The notes under the pieces are model-generated. The model worked only from the letters and a program-made list of their open reading frames with translations, was not told the origin of the DNA and searched no databases. A stretch of 64,000 nucleotides of DNA from Hyaloscypha bicolor E (taxonomy: Eukaryota; Ascomycota; Leotiomycetes; Helotiales; Hyaloscyphaceae). A program made the translations under genes and the position numbers. The DNA is taken from contig NW_020194615.1 in NCBI RefSeq assembly GCF_002865645.1, positions 124,001 to 188,000 of the forward strand, given 5' to 3'. This document shows positions 11,262-21,270 of the stretch, in pieces (the stretch's first letter is position 1; every line of letters starts with the position of its first letter).

Positions 11262-12019
11262 GGCTGTTCGACTGTGGTTGTTGATTGAGTGGCTTCGGAT
11301 TGAAGTGTGGCGAAAATCATTGTTTCACTCAGTAACCTTATTTTTACAGAGACCGGCGGCACCCGCCCAAGCCCCACAGCGCCACCTAAACTTGTTCAAT
11401 TGCAAGGACAAAACAAAATAGTTTTGTGTAAATTTATTTACTCGTTTATCCAGCCTTCAATATAATTTGATTGAAGTCTAGTTCTTTTTAAACAATAAAA
11501 CCCAAATGGAAGTGATTGTAAAAAAGCAAGTCCCTTCTCCACTTTTACGAAATCTGACCCCGCATTACATTCAAGGCGCTGAAGCGAGCCCCTATCTGAG
11601 GGTAGGCTGAGTCTAGAATAAAGTCTAGAACAGCATTTCTAAGCACCGCTTGACCACAGCAGCAGCAACAACAACAACAAAATGCGAGAAAAGAAAGCGA
11701 TGTTCATGGCCATTGGCCCAATTACTCTGGCATGCTCAGTTTCTAGTATTTTTGACTCATCCCCCAAGCTATGCTGTGGCTCTGTGAACGGTGACATATC
11801 AACGCTCCCCACTCTGCAAATGACAGATCGGCGTTCGCCCCAGATCAAGGAACGGTGACATACCACTGCCCTTTATTACCACTGCCCTTTATTACCACTG
11901 CCCTTTATTACCACTGCCCTTTATTACCACTGCCCTTTATTACCACTGCCCTTTATTACCACTGCCGAGTCTTCTCTCGAGGAAGCCGAGGTCTATCATC
12001 TCGGTCTGTTGCCATTCGT
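11262..12019. promoter_or_regulatory. Divergent promoter between the bZIP and transporter genes
   Basis: The block GAACGGTGACATA occurs twice (about 11786 and 11850), with a further TGACAG at about 11821. These resemble the TGACA array upstream of the monooxygenase. A 16 bp tandem repeat follows immediately. The region serves the 5' ends of both genes. Confidence 0.45.
11863..11966. repeat. Tandem repeat, 16 bp unit, about 6.5 copies
   Basis: The unit CCACTGCCCTTTATTA repeats head to tail with starts at 11863, 11879, 11895, 11911, 11927, 11943 and 11959. The copies are identical, which suggests recent expansion. It lies about 55 bases upstream of the transporter ATG and right after a GTGACATA motif. 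Confidence 0.95.
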
Positions 12020-13458
12020 ATGCGGACAGTGACAATGAGCACAGCATGCGATTCTCTCCAGGATGTTGAGAATCCATCACTCGCTGTCCCTGGGCCGCCC
12101 GACAGTGGATACGGCTGGGTATGCGTTGCAGCATGCTTTGCCATCAACTGCTTTACATGGGGAGTGCTTGCCGTAAGAACGTTTATATCCATATCTAGCA
12201 CAACAACATAGTCCTTCTCAGCAGCGGCCGCACCCATGGACTTTGCCTTCATCGGAGGACTAAACTTTTCCGTGGCGATGCTGGCCTCTCCAGCCGTGAC
12301 GGTCCTGGTCCGCCGTAACCCCTACGTCATCCAGTTGCCCATGCTCATCGGCGTATGTCTACAAACAACTAGATTTATCACAGCGTCGTTTGCAACACGT
12401 ATTTGGCATCTTTACCTTACCCAAGGCGTCCTAGTTGGCCTAGGAGTTGGTTTCACCTACATTCCCAGCATCGCCGTGCTGTCTCAGTGGTTCCGCCGAC
12501 GCTGCAGCCTATCAAACGGCATCAGTGCTGCGGGATCTGGCATCGGGGGCCTCTTATTCTCCTTTATGGTGCGCTCAGCTATTAGCAACACCTCTATAGC
12601 CTGGTCGCTTCGCATCACTGGGCTCATCAGTGGATTTATGAATATCCTAGCAACAGTTGCCATCCGGAGTCGCAATCATATCATTCAACCAAAACAACAT
12701 CCGTTTGACATGGATCTCCTTTGCCGTTACTACGTCCTGTTAGTCCTTATCTGGTCTTTTGTGAGCATATTAGGCTATATAACTCTGCTTTTTTCCATGT
12801 CCAGCTTTGCAAGTTCTATAGGTCTGGATGAATCTCAAGCTGCCAATACCACAGCGTTTTTAAATCTGGGCACTGCACTTGGAAGGCCTTTTATCGGGGT
12901 AGTCAGTGATTGTTTTGGTCGAATACAGACTGCGGGATTCATAACTCTTCTATGCGCACTATCAGTCTTTGCAATTTGGATCCCGGCGACCTCTTACGGA
13001 GTTACCATTCTCTTGTGATTGTCGATGGCGCAATCCTCGGTGTCTTTTGGGTTGTATGTTATCTCCTAACTCGAAAACTGACACTTTAGACTGACCTCAC
13101 ATGGAGGCAATCGGACCAATATGCACAGAAGTGGTTGGGCTTGGAGAACTGCCATCAATGCTATCGCTAGCCTGGTTAGTGATCGTGTTACCAACCACCT
13201 GTAAGCCTGTCACTATTCCGTATTTAACAAGTATTACTACATTATTGAACTAATTTCGTAGTCCCTGAAGTAATAGCACTCAAACTTAGACGTCCCGGAT
13301 CCGGACATGAGTTCCTTTACTCCCAGATCTTTGCCGGGTTGACATACCTCGCAGCCAGCATAATTATGCTGGAGCTGTGGCGAGTCCACCGACGACCAAC
13401 TGTTGTCGATGAACATGACTTAGGTCACAGAGCACCGGAAATAGACGGCGGCGAGTAG
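12020..13458 (+). pseudogene. Monocarboxylate-transporter-like MFS protein, frameshifted
   Basis: Exons are inferred at 12020-12172, 12212-13053 (broken), 13107-13200 and 13262-13458. The family signature is clear: PDSGYGWVCVAACF opening TM1, FAFIGGLNFS, GLGVGFTYIPSIAVLSQWF, GISAAGSGIGGL, then IGPICTEVVGLGELPS and QIFAGLTYLAAS near the C terminus. Such 12-helix MFS proteins carry monocarboxylates or small organic acids across the plasma membrane. After GVTI the frame closes at TGA 13016-13018. Resuming two bases over gives SLVIVDGAILGVFW, as if a TC were lost from a CTCTC run at 13009-13014. The first intron is only 39 nt, and the expected end of TM1 between VLA and FSAAA is missing. It is probably a young pseudogene; an assembly error is the alternative. 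Confidence 0.78.
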
Positions 13459-14204
13459 TATTTCCTAATGCTTCTGCTCTCGCGTAATGTCTGGGTTTCT
13501 TGTCTCAAGGGTGTCTTGCTTACTTCAAATTTCAATTACAACCTTTCGAATATTCGAGACCAGTACCTGATGTGATCTTAGAAAAGCGTGGTATTAATAG
13601 ACTTAAGAGTTACGTGATGATGAATACATGAAAAGGATTCGAATGTTACTAGCATCATTGAGAGGTAAATATTCGAAGCCTTCCAAGCGAAATAGCCCGT
13701 TGAGCAAGCGAGGGAGTTCGCTGAGTCCGAGGGGGATTAATAACATGGTCAAAGTATTGAGAAGCTCAGAAAGTCGACAAGTTCATTAGCGACAGGTTTC
13801 AATCAAATCTTCCTTTATCGTTTCGAAGATCGTATTCCCCTTCGTCTTTAAGGAAGGATCGAGCCTTTAAGGCCACGATGCTTGCTCCTCGTACCGATGA
13901 GCGACTTTTGATTCTCTCCCTGAAGAACAGACGCAGCCCTTTCGAGTATTGTCTCGTAAATTTAGAAGTGGGCTTAATAGATCAGTTGCCCGTCCACAGT
14001 TTGTGAATTTTAAAGGTGAAATTTCGTGGCAATGGTAATGATGGCCTAGGCGGAGAGAATGACGTTCCAAATTATCGGCGGGTACTTGAAGTCGATGGCT
14101 TGTGCTAATCGTCCGTAGGTTTCCGGTTTACTGGACCTTCCCGGCAATGGTCTAGCAGCTTCAAGACAGAAGGATATCCTTCAACACTCAAAGGGTTGGT
14201 GATC
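13459..14204. other. Intergenic region
   Basis: Only short frames without resemblance to known families are present, and no repeat was noticed. Confidence 0.45.
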
Positions 14205-14522
14205 TCAGTGAAGAGCGTTTTCATTCAGTTGTAAGTTTAGGTTAGTCGTCAAAACCGCAAAACAAAAACCAAGGAGGCTAGCCAAAACTGTGCTTATGTT
14301 GTGAATTGCCATCTCATCCATCGAGGCTCTCAAATTGGCCCCAGCAAATTTACCATCTTTTTTGGCAATTGATACAGTAAGCGGGACGCAAGAGAATCCA
14401 TGGTCGCGAGGCCAAAAGATCTTGGTTCTTTCAACTTGGGCAAAGTGAGGCATCTTCAGCAGAAAATCTCGATTTCGATACCCCTCGTACTTTTGGAAAA
14501 TAGGGACGTTTGATTGGTCCAT
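14205..14522 (-). CDS. Hypothetical protein, 105 residues
   Basis: An uninterrupted frame runs from a true ATG at 14522. The C-terminal third is hydrophobic (STVLASLLGFCFAVLTTNLN), compatible with one membrane segment. No family was recognised. It lies between the transporter and the NTF2-like gene and is divergent from the latter, so both could share the 230 bp promoter with TGACGTG at 14571. It may be a chance frame. Confidence 0.3.
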   Translation of the reverse strand: MDQSNVPIFQKYEGYRNRDFLLKMPHFAQVERTKIFWPRDHGFSCVPLTVSIAKKDGKFAGANLRASMDEMAIHNISTVLASLLGFCFAVLTTNLNLQLNENALH

Positions 14523-14753
14523 GTTCCATGCTCTGAGATCGTAAACGGGGGAATGATTACCCGATGATCCTGACGTGTTTCACATGGATGATTCGTGGAC
14601 GAATGAAGGAAGCAGGATCCGAAACGTCACACCATAATCTGACAACAGCAGCTGATGATAAGATCCTTGACCCCAAAATAATTGAACGCTCCATCACAGC
14701 GCTCTTTATATTTCTCCGCACAAAATATCTCCACTAACGAGAAATTGAGCAAA
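14523..14753. promoter_or_regulatory. Promoter of the NTF2-like gene with bZIP-type sites
   Basis: TGACGTG occurs at 14571, an inverted copy of the TGACG core (CGTCA) at about 14625, and TGACAAC at about 14640. TGACGT is the classic core recognised by CRE-type bZIP proteins. The link to the bZIP gene at 10.3-11.3 kb is inferred. Confidence 0.4.
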
Positions 14754-15354
14754 ATGGCATCTCAAGAAGAAGCAAAACAGTTTCTGTTAAAGGTACCTGT
14801 TACTTATCAGTCTCCAGTTGAGGGAATTAACTTACAAAAAATAGGCATGGGATGCAATGTGGGTGCCGGGCTTGGCGACTCTGTCTGAACTGTATGCCGA
14901 AGATGCGGTGATATCGGGATTTTCACCGCCAAAACAACAGACTTGGAGTGGCATTGACAACATAAGAGCTGTATGCAAACCGAAAGGGTATCCTTACACT
15001 TTGACCGTAGAAATGCTAACCATTAGTGTTGTTGAAGCACTTCAAAGAGATCCAGCCCATCGTTGGATCCACGGCTTTCAAGATCACGAATCTTGGTACT
15101 AACTGCCCCGTTCCTGCCTTAGAGATATAAGCTGACAGATTGTAGATATTGTAAATGATGGGAGTGCCTTTTATGCAACTTGGGAAGATGTATTTGAATT
15201 GAAGATTCCTGGCCAGGAAGGTTTGATGGATCAGCGTGGGATCATTCATTGTGTACGGAAGGATGGAAAGGTTGGTGTTTGGACGATGTATGAGGATCCC
15301 ACGCCGTTTGTTGAGATGGCTATTAAAAGGCAGTTTGGGCCGCCACCGGCTTAA
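14754..15354 (+). CDS. NTF2-like (SnoaL-type fold) small protein
   Basis: Exon 1 (14754-14792, MASQEEAKQFLLK) joins exon 2 from 14845 in phase, giving AWDAMWVPGLATLSELYAED, the typical first helices of an NTF2-like cone fold (helix with paired W, then ELYADDA). The last exon (from about 15150 to the TAA at 15352-15354) encodes VNDGSAFYATWEDVFELK and GLMDQRGIIHCVRKDGKV, the curved sheet. The junction between these two parts was not resolved: the obvious donor (TTG|GTACTA, about 15094) and the acceptors before 15149 do not keep frame. Length is about 140-150 residues, normal for the family, which includes small cyclases, isomerases and binding proteins. It is the last member of the monooxygenase/bZIP/transporter group. 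Confidence 0.6.
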
Positions 15355-15749
15355 AACAGATCTAGTATTAGTGTTCGTCTGTTAGACTAAGATTGTGTGC
15401 AGATGGCTGATTAATTGATTCATGTTCAAAAAGCATCGAAATTGCTCAGTCGAGCAGCTTAAAGTACGTCGTAGTGCATATTCTCCTCCTCAATTTATAC
15501 ACCGATACAGCCAATAAATGCTGTACTGAAGATCTTTACCCTTTGCCACCTCAAAGCTAGCTTTTTATTCCTCATTCCTAGGAGCTTGCACTCACAAACG
15601 CTACGAGAACAGCTAGGCAAGTAGCAGTCAACCCCAGTATCTCAAATGCAGTTTTGGGGCTATAGTATGCCAACCAGCCAAAAACAATAATCATAGTTAG
15701 ATGAAGACTCTTTTAAGAATCATGAGCGCCATCTTCTTCAGAAATCTGC
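15355..15749. other. Intergenic region
   Basis: 3' flanks of two convergent genes. I see nothing recognisable. Confidence 0.4.
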
Positions 15750-16410
15750 TTAGGATCTGGGGATAGTGCTCAAGATCTTTACCGAAACCAGTGGAATTTT
15801 TGGGAGGAGCGGTTGGAGTCGAAGTACCGGCGTAAAGTTCTTTAGATTTGGGACGAATCGATAGAACACTGATGCCAGCTCTTGCTCTAAGACGCGCAGA
15901 TAGTTGAGGGCATGTTCTGGCTCCCAGAGGAGGTGGATAGCCAAATTCTCCACATCCGTAATTATTTCCAAGTCCGACCAGAATTGTCGTAATTCGTCTG
16001 AACCATCTGGTTCTGAAAGGTGAGGGTACAGGGCATCCTTCTTGAAGTTGAACGAGGTAGTGCCTTCTGCATCTTGTGAAGTGAACACTTTTCCATGCGT
16101 AGCGGCGATCTCGAAGATCTCTTTGCAAGCAAAACTTGCAGGCGGAATTTTGCTGCGAGGTCTGAAACCGCACAAGGTAGTGATGGATTTACGAGGATAA
16201 CAAGCATGCCGCGTTTCATGTACTTTTCTGCAAATCTCCCTGCTCGCATTCCTCCCAATAGTCGATGACTCCTTTCAATTTGGCCTTCTGTAAGTGGACA
16301 ATTCGACCTGGAAGCACACACTCCAAGATCGTGAACCGAACTTCTTTCGGCAACCCATTGCAGTGTGGGAATGCAGTGGGAGCTCGACTCTCTAAACTCG
16401 ATGCCGACAA
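15750..16410 (-). CDS. 2EXR-domain protein, copy A (start and splice uncertain, possibly decayed)
   Basis: The first part, about 16410-16218, reads FPHCNGLPKEVRFTILECVLPGRIVHLQ, the 2EXR signature (F..L..E.R..I.......RI..L) that marks a large fungus-specific family of unknown role. The second part (about 16175-15750) reads IPPASFACKEIFEIAATHGKVFT, matching the usual PxILxVCxEAxxxAxxxYxxxF block, and then a diverged middle section. No ATG precedes the first part in frame (an in-frame TAG lies just upstream), and the donor/acceptor between the parts could not be matched in phase. It may be a pseudogene. Copies B, C and D follow on the same strand. Confidence 0.5.
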
Positions 16411-16799
16411 TGTGAAGATCTATTCAAAGAGAATGAAAGTGGAATCAAATGCCATTCAAGAGAAACTGAACGTGGAAAAGCCCTATATGGCAATAGAATA
16501 CTAGGCGCCGCCTAGCGCGAAGTCATACGACAGCCCTGTGGGAAAAAAGGAGGGTCTTCGAACGAACGCTAACTCGTGACCAGGGCTGAAATGTACTTCG
16601 GACTATTTCGTAGAGTCTTGTATGAGTGCCTTACACATCACTTACTAGCTTCTAGGTGTGTTTTTTGTTCGTCTGGTATTGCTTTTGATGGGTGCGGCCT
16701 TACATGCTACACAAAAAGGAGTGGGACTTTCTGACTGCAGAATGCCCAGCATCATCAGAAGTAATTCCGACCAAATCCTACTACTCCTAACTGCCAGCG

Positions 16800-18020
16800 C
16801 ATTCGTTACATTTCCCCTATCGGCCAAGTCTTCCCTGTCGTACTATTCCCACCTGGAAGCGTAAATCTCGTAATCGTATTCCGTAATCCGACTTTCATAG
16901 TCCCTTTTGCACGCTTCCAAGCCTCCGTGCAACGTACAGTAAGGACGACTGATGCATCAAAGCTCGGCATGTCCCAAAATAGCCACATTCAAGATTCAGA
17001 GACTTGATCTCCTCGAGCTTTATCTTGTCCACTGTAGCTTCCGCAGCGTAGGCATGGAGTATTGGGCACGACGGATCTGGTCGAGAAGTCAATGTATAAC
17101 CCACGCTCGTCCCAAGGATATGGCTCGAATTTCTCATAAGCAATAAGCTGCAGGTGTGTCACGGCCTGGACAAGCTGTGGAAGTGGAAATGTATGTGTTT
17201 TGGTATGAATATGTATGAATGATGGTGCCCTAATGGCGGTGAAGAAGCTATATATATGCCTGTGCGCAGCACGTGACAAGGTGCCTCTTCGAAGTCAATC
17301 GGCTTGTCCATAATGGTTAGGCTTGTCTGGTCATATTCGTCCTCCCGATAGTGTTTATGCGCAAGTGTAATGGCTTCCACATTGTCAAAACACATATTAC
17401 CAAAACCTCTCAAGAATTCGCCCACCCATTTCTCCAACGATGCATCCGTCTCGGGATCTAAGAGAATGGCCAACTTTCTTCACCTTGCTCGCGGTATAGT
17501 ATCGAGAATACGAAAGGTGTTCAGGAACAATGCCTCCGGCTCTGAAATGGACTCATACGTGTTTGTTCTTATACTGAGAATTTATCATAGCAGAGGTACA
17601 ACATGCTAATGTCGAAGTCTGCCTAGACTTGGGGGGTCGAGCCAAGGAATGAGAATACTCTCTGATAGAATCTTGAGGCCACGCCAAATGCTTCCCGGCA
17701 GACGTATAGTATTTCTGGGGATTGACAATCCGAAAGTATCCAAGTAAATGCCCGTACTTGTACGTATCATCATCCATGTGATACGCGCCAAGGGCCTGTC
17801 CTAGAAACGCCCTTTGTTGCCAGCAGTATCTAAGTAGGTTGTTTGGAAGGTTCAGGGCCTGCCAATCCTCCTCGCAGTCTGGACGAGAGGACCACCGCAT
17901 ATTATTCTCCTCTTCCCACTCCTCAACAGTCTTCTTGAGCTTCCTTTGGTGTATATCAATCACCCTCGGGCTGGGTAGTGCACGCTCCCAGATCATCAAT
18001 CGGATGTCCACCAGCAAATT
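16800..18020 (-). pseudogene. 2EXR-domain pseudogene, copy B
   Basis: It aligns along its length with intact copy C. The N-terminal block is RLMIWERALPSPRVIDIHQRK. After LLGYF the frame shifts by one base into a segment with YVCREAF and VASRFYQRVFS. In-frame TAG and TAA codons follow in the block equivalent to copy C's LYLRHDNFSV. A segment with EKWVGEFLRGFGNM and LAHKHYREDEYDQT matches the middle of copy C (17270-17480). Fragments at 16800-17280 match its C terminus (YEKFEPYPWDE, WDMPSFDASVVL). At least one frameshift and two nonsense codons make this a pseudogene. Confidence 0.8.
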
Positions 18021-18675
18021 ACGAAAGACTGTAATCAGTGTAATGGCGCGATCGGGTTATGCTATTGCTGACTCCATCGGCAGCAATAGCATAATCGCCG
18101 AGATGCTGGGGAGTCATTCTATCGACTCGCAGATATTAAGAAGTCCCAGTCAAGGATCTTCCTGGGCTGGCTGTAAGGGTATGCTAGCTCTTCAAGTTGA
18201 GTCGAAGCATTGATACACGGGTGGAGCTATGCGGGGAAAGTTCGACGTTAGGGGTGGTAAACCAATGGAACATGTATCTCGTGTACAATGCTGGCAATAG
18301 AGCTATTTGGATCCGTGTTGCACGATGCAGCGGGCTCAAGTCTTATCTTGGTAAAGGGGAGGTTGGGATGTTGAATCATCTTGCACGAAGCCTTGCATAG
18401 GGAGCGGTGCAACATGATGCAAAGGTGACTGTACCTTAGGCAGGCTTCCCAATGGGTATTGCGAAAAGAAACCCCTTCTCCAATACATGCCACTCTTGGA
18501 ACAATTTTCAAACCTTATATTCTAGTTACAGTTGGGTGGCAACTGTTGATTGGAGTCGTATTGCTGGTGAATACTGCACCTGACGGCGATGATACTTCCG
18601 AAACATCAATAGATTCTCCAGCATATCTAAGTAAAAAGTCCGAAGTCCTCGTCAGAATCACTAATATCATTCCAG
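18018..18675. other. Spacer between 2EXR copies B and C
   Basis: No gene, repeat or clear regulatory signal was recognised. Confidence 0.4.
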
Positions 18676-19782
18676 TTACTCGTTCCAGTCTTTATCTCTC
18701 TCTCTCTCTCTCTCTCTTTCCATCTCATAAGCTTTGTGCTCCTTGACGAGCTCATCTACCTTCATCTTCGCAGCACGTCTCGCCCTCGCGAGCTCCCCTG
18801 CGTACTCCCTATCAAGGACCACTTTCGTCTCTATCTTGGGGATATTCCAGGAAGTTTTGCCTCTGCTAACGTCTTCTGCCAGTATCCTCTCAAGATCCTC
18901 CAAATTCACCTCTGATTCCGTGCTGTTCAAGGGAACTTCTTCAGCGACTTCCTCCCACCATGCTGTCGGGTTGAAAAACTTGTAACTCCTGATGGTCTCT
19001 GCGAAATTTATAGGATCCGTAATGGAGAGGCATGTTGCATCCTGGCCTTCCTTTTCATAATGCTTCACCACCAAATACAGATTCTCCAGACCACCTATCG
19101 TGCTAGCGAGCGCCGCAATGAACTTCTCTAATGGCATGTTCGCATCATCGTTATCTCCCGTCAAAAGTAGTGCGATTTTTTTCACCTTCAATAGGTTATC
19201 CATATCCAGCATGTTAAATGCGCTGTCACCAAGGTCGTAAGTAACAGAAACCAAACTGCCATCAGCATAATAAACCGAAAAGTTATCATGCCGTAGATAT
19301 AACGTATCGAGCTCGAAACAAAACCACGTGGTAGGTATCGATCCAAGAGGTGAGAAAACCTTGTGGTAGGACTTCGAAACAACTTGAAATGCCTCCCGAC
19401 AGACGCGAAGGATTTCCGGCGGCGGGCAATCGGAAATCAGTCCCACTAGGTGGGCTTCCTTATACGCATCTTCGTCAAAGATATTGGCATTGAGCGAGTC
19501 GGCCAGTGCAGCCCTCTCTCTTCCTCGCCACCTAGAGCTCTCTCGCAGATCCAGGAAAACATGGTTATCCTCTTCCTCCGCGTCTTCTCCCATCATTCCC
19601 CCCTTTGGCGGTGGCCAAGTATTTCCAGTCTCAGTCTCCCACTCCCCAATTGTCTTATTCAAATTCCTCTGCCTTAAATTGACGATCCTAGGTCGCAAAG
19701 TTCGTTCCCATATCATTAATCGCATCTCTTTCGGAAGATTCGGAAAGACTGTAAAGGTATCGAATTTGGACCCCGCCATCAT
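18676..19782 (-). CDS. 2EXR-domain protein, copy C (intact)
   Basis: A single uninterrupted exon of 368 codons starts at tandem ATGs (19782/19779). The 2EXR signature is at residues 9-35 (FTVFPNLPKEMRLMIWERTL, then RPRIVNLRQRN). The middle has PPPEILRVCREAFQVVSKSY. The C terminus has WNIPKIETKVVLDREY followed by a charged helix (ARARRAAKMKVDELVKEHKAYEMER). The last codons are an (ER)n run encoded by a TC/GA microsatellite. Function of 2EXR proteins is not known. The family expands in many Pezizomycotina, and this is the only clearly intact member of the four local copies. Confidence 0.8.
   Translation of the reverse strand: MMAGSKFDTFTVFPNLPKEMRLMIWERTLRPRIVNLRQRNLNKTIGEWETETGNTWPPPKGGMMGEDAEEEDNHVFLDLRESSRWRGRERAALADSLNANIFDEDAYKEAHLVGLISDCPPPEILRVCREAFQVVSKSYHKVFSPLGSIPTTWFCFELDTLYLRHDNFSVYYADGSLVSVTYDLGDSAFNMLDMDNLLKVKKIALLLTGDNDDANMPLEKFIAALASTIGGLENLYLVVKHYEKEGQDATCLSITDPINFAETIRSYKFFNPTAWWEEVAEEVPLNSTESEVNLEDLERILAEDVSRGKTSWNIPKIETKVVLDREYAGELARARRAAKMKVDELVKEHKAYEMERERERERDKDWNE
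18694..18719. repeat. TC microsatellite inside the 2EXR coding sequence
   Basis: About eleven TC units on the plus strand encode alternating Glu-Arg near the C terminus of copy C. Changes of one or two units would shift the last codons. Confidence 0.9.
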
Positions 19783-20140
19783 CGCAGCAGGCAGGACGTC
19801 AGAGAATCCTGATTGTAGAGGCCGGCAAGATGGTCAGTCAATATGGCAGTGCTGAGGACTCGCGGTCGTGGGTTCATCAGATGTCTGGCTGGAAGGTGAG
19901 GCAGGTGTACGAGTGGAGATGAAGGGTCCTTGGTGGAGCTCGATTATCGTATTGAGAGGTATGATCGAAAAGGGTCTAGGTATCGAATGGCAATAATCTA
20001 TTGTTTGAATTTGTGGAATGAGCGGGCACAGCTATAGTGGTGGGCGATTTCGGGTCGAGAGGATTGGGGATGTTTATGGAGGAAAGTTATGTGATGTTGA
20101 CGCGTGTTGAATCGGAACCTCAGATACCGAGCACGTGACG
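19783..20140. promoter_or_regulatory. Upstream region of 2EXR copy C
   Basis: Presumed promoter. No distinct motif was recognised and there is no gene. Confidence 0.3.
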
Positions 20141-20640
20141 CTAATAAAAAGATATCTTAAAGCAACATTGATTGCTCGTGATCCTTTCTATCTGGTCTCC
20201 TCCTTGTTGCCTCGAACAATTTATCGGGTAAGACCTGGCGATACCGACATTGGTAGCTCTCGAACAGCTCCATCGCCCACCAAAAGTCCCGAGTAACCTC
20301 GAGGAATCTCCTTTGAAGGTCCACCAAATCATAACTACCCAACTCGTGTTTCCAAAACTCTAATTAAATCACCATATTGATCGCGAATCTCCCGGATCCT
20401 CTCACAGCTGCCCCTGAAGCTCTCTATCTCATCCATATACAGCTTCGAGACGACTGTCTTGAATGAGATGTTTGGGATCTTCGGGGAAGAGACACCAACT
20501 TTAAAGATCTCATCCAGCTTATCCTTCAACAACTGTATATCTACCTCGGCTATATCGTGGCGGAAGTTAACTTGATCTAGCAGTTTTCTCTCGGTGCCTG
20601 CCCCGTGGTGCCTGTCGAAAGGTCTCCTATGTATACAAGC
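20141..20640 (-). pseudogene. Broken helical-protein frame, family unknown
   Basis: One frame encodes charged helical sequence (EVDIQLLKDKLDEIFKVG, YMDEIESFRGSCERIREI) up to a TAG. A frame offset by one base continues without a break in style (GSYDLVDLQRRFLEVTRDFW, ELFESYQCRYRQVLPDKL). A single-base frameshift at about 20339-20343 would separate the halves. Codon-like conservation on both sides argues for a once-real gene. It could be the distal part of the adjacent 2EXR copy D or a separate gene. Confidence 0.4.
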
Positions 20641-20808
20641 TCATACCGTAGTTGACGGGGCCTGTAATAAGGAGGTTCCTTTGATGATCTTGTGTATCCA
20701 CACAATATTAATGTTCTCTCGCTCAACCTATTCCCCAAACACATCAATATGTTACGAATCGACTCGAAATTCCAGATAAAGATAAAATTCAAGATCACAC
20801 AAGCGGAA

Positions 20809-21270
20809 TTACCAGTCTAAGGAACTGCCTATCACTCTTGTTTCCCTAGCTGCATCTTGACAACTTCCCTTCGTGGTCTGAGATCTCTTCATAACTGGTT
20901 CTGCTATAACCACTTTGTGTTCGATCTTGGGGATCGACCAGTCCTGGCAGTCAGCTGGGCCTAAGCCTTCACCAGCCTGACTGCAATCCCATACGTGTTG
21001 AATCACGTCCCCTTTGATTTTTGCCCAAGAAGTGTCAAGTTCAATACGCCAATGAACCTCTGTGTCTGCGTCCCACTCTGCAGGCTCCCACTTTTCGTAC
21101 CCTAGTGTTGATCTACTTATGTCAATTGTTTCGGCGAAGAGGAGGTTTGTCATGCAGCCATCGATATTCCCTTAATGCTCCAGAACTGGGGACAAGTTCT
21201 GCACGCCACCACAGCTTTTCAGCAAGGATTCCAGCCATATCTTCTTGTCGTCCTCCTGGAATGTTGCGGG
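20809..21270 (-). pseudogene. 2EXR-family fragment, copy D
   Basis: Only the C-terminal half is present. The blocks IWLESLLKSCGGVQNLSPV, then a TAA stop, then LLFAETIDISR and DWSIPKIEHKVVIAEP align in order with the C-terminal half of copy C (IGGLENLYLVVKHYEKE, INFAETIRS, SWNIPKIETKVVLDRE). The 5' half with the 2EXR signature was not found. It is a truncated pseudogene. Confidence 0.65.
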
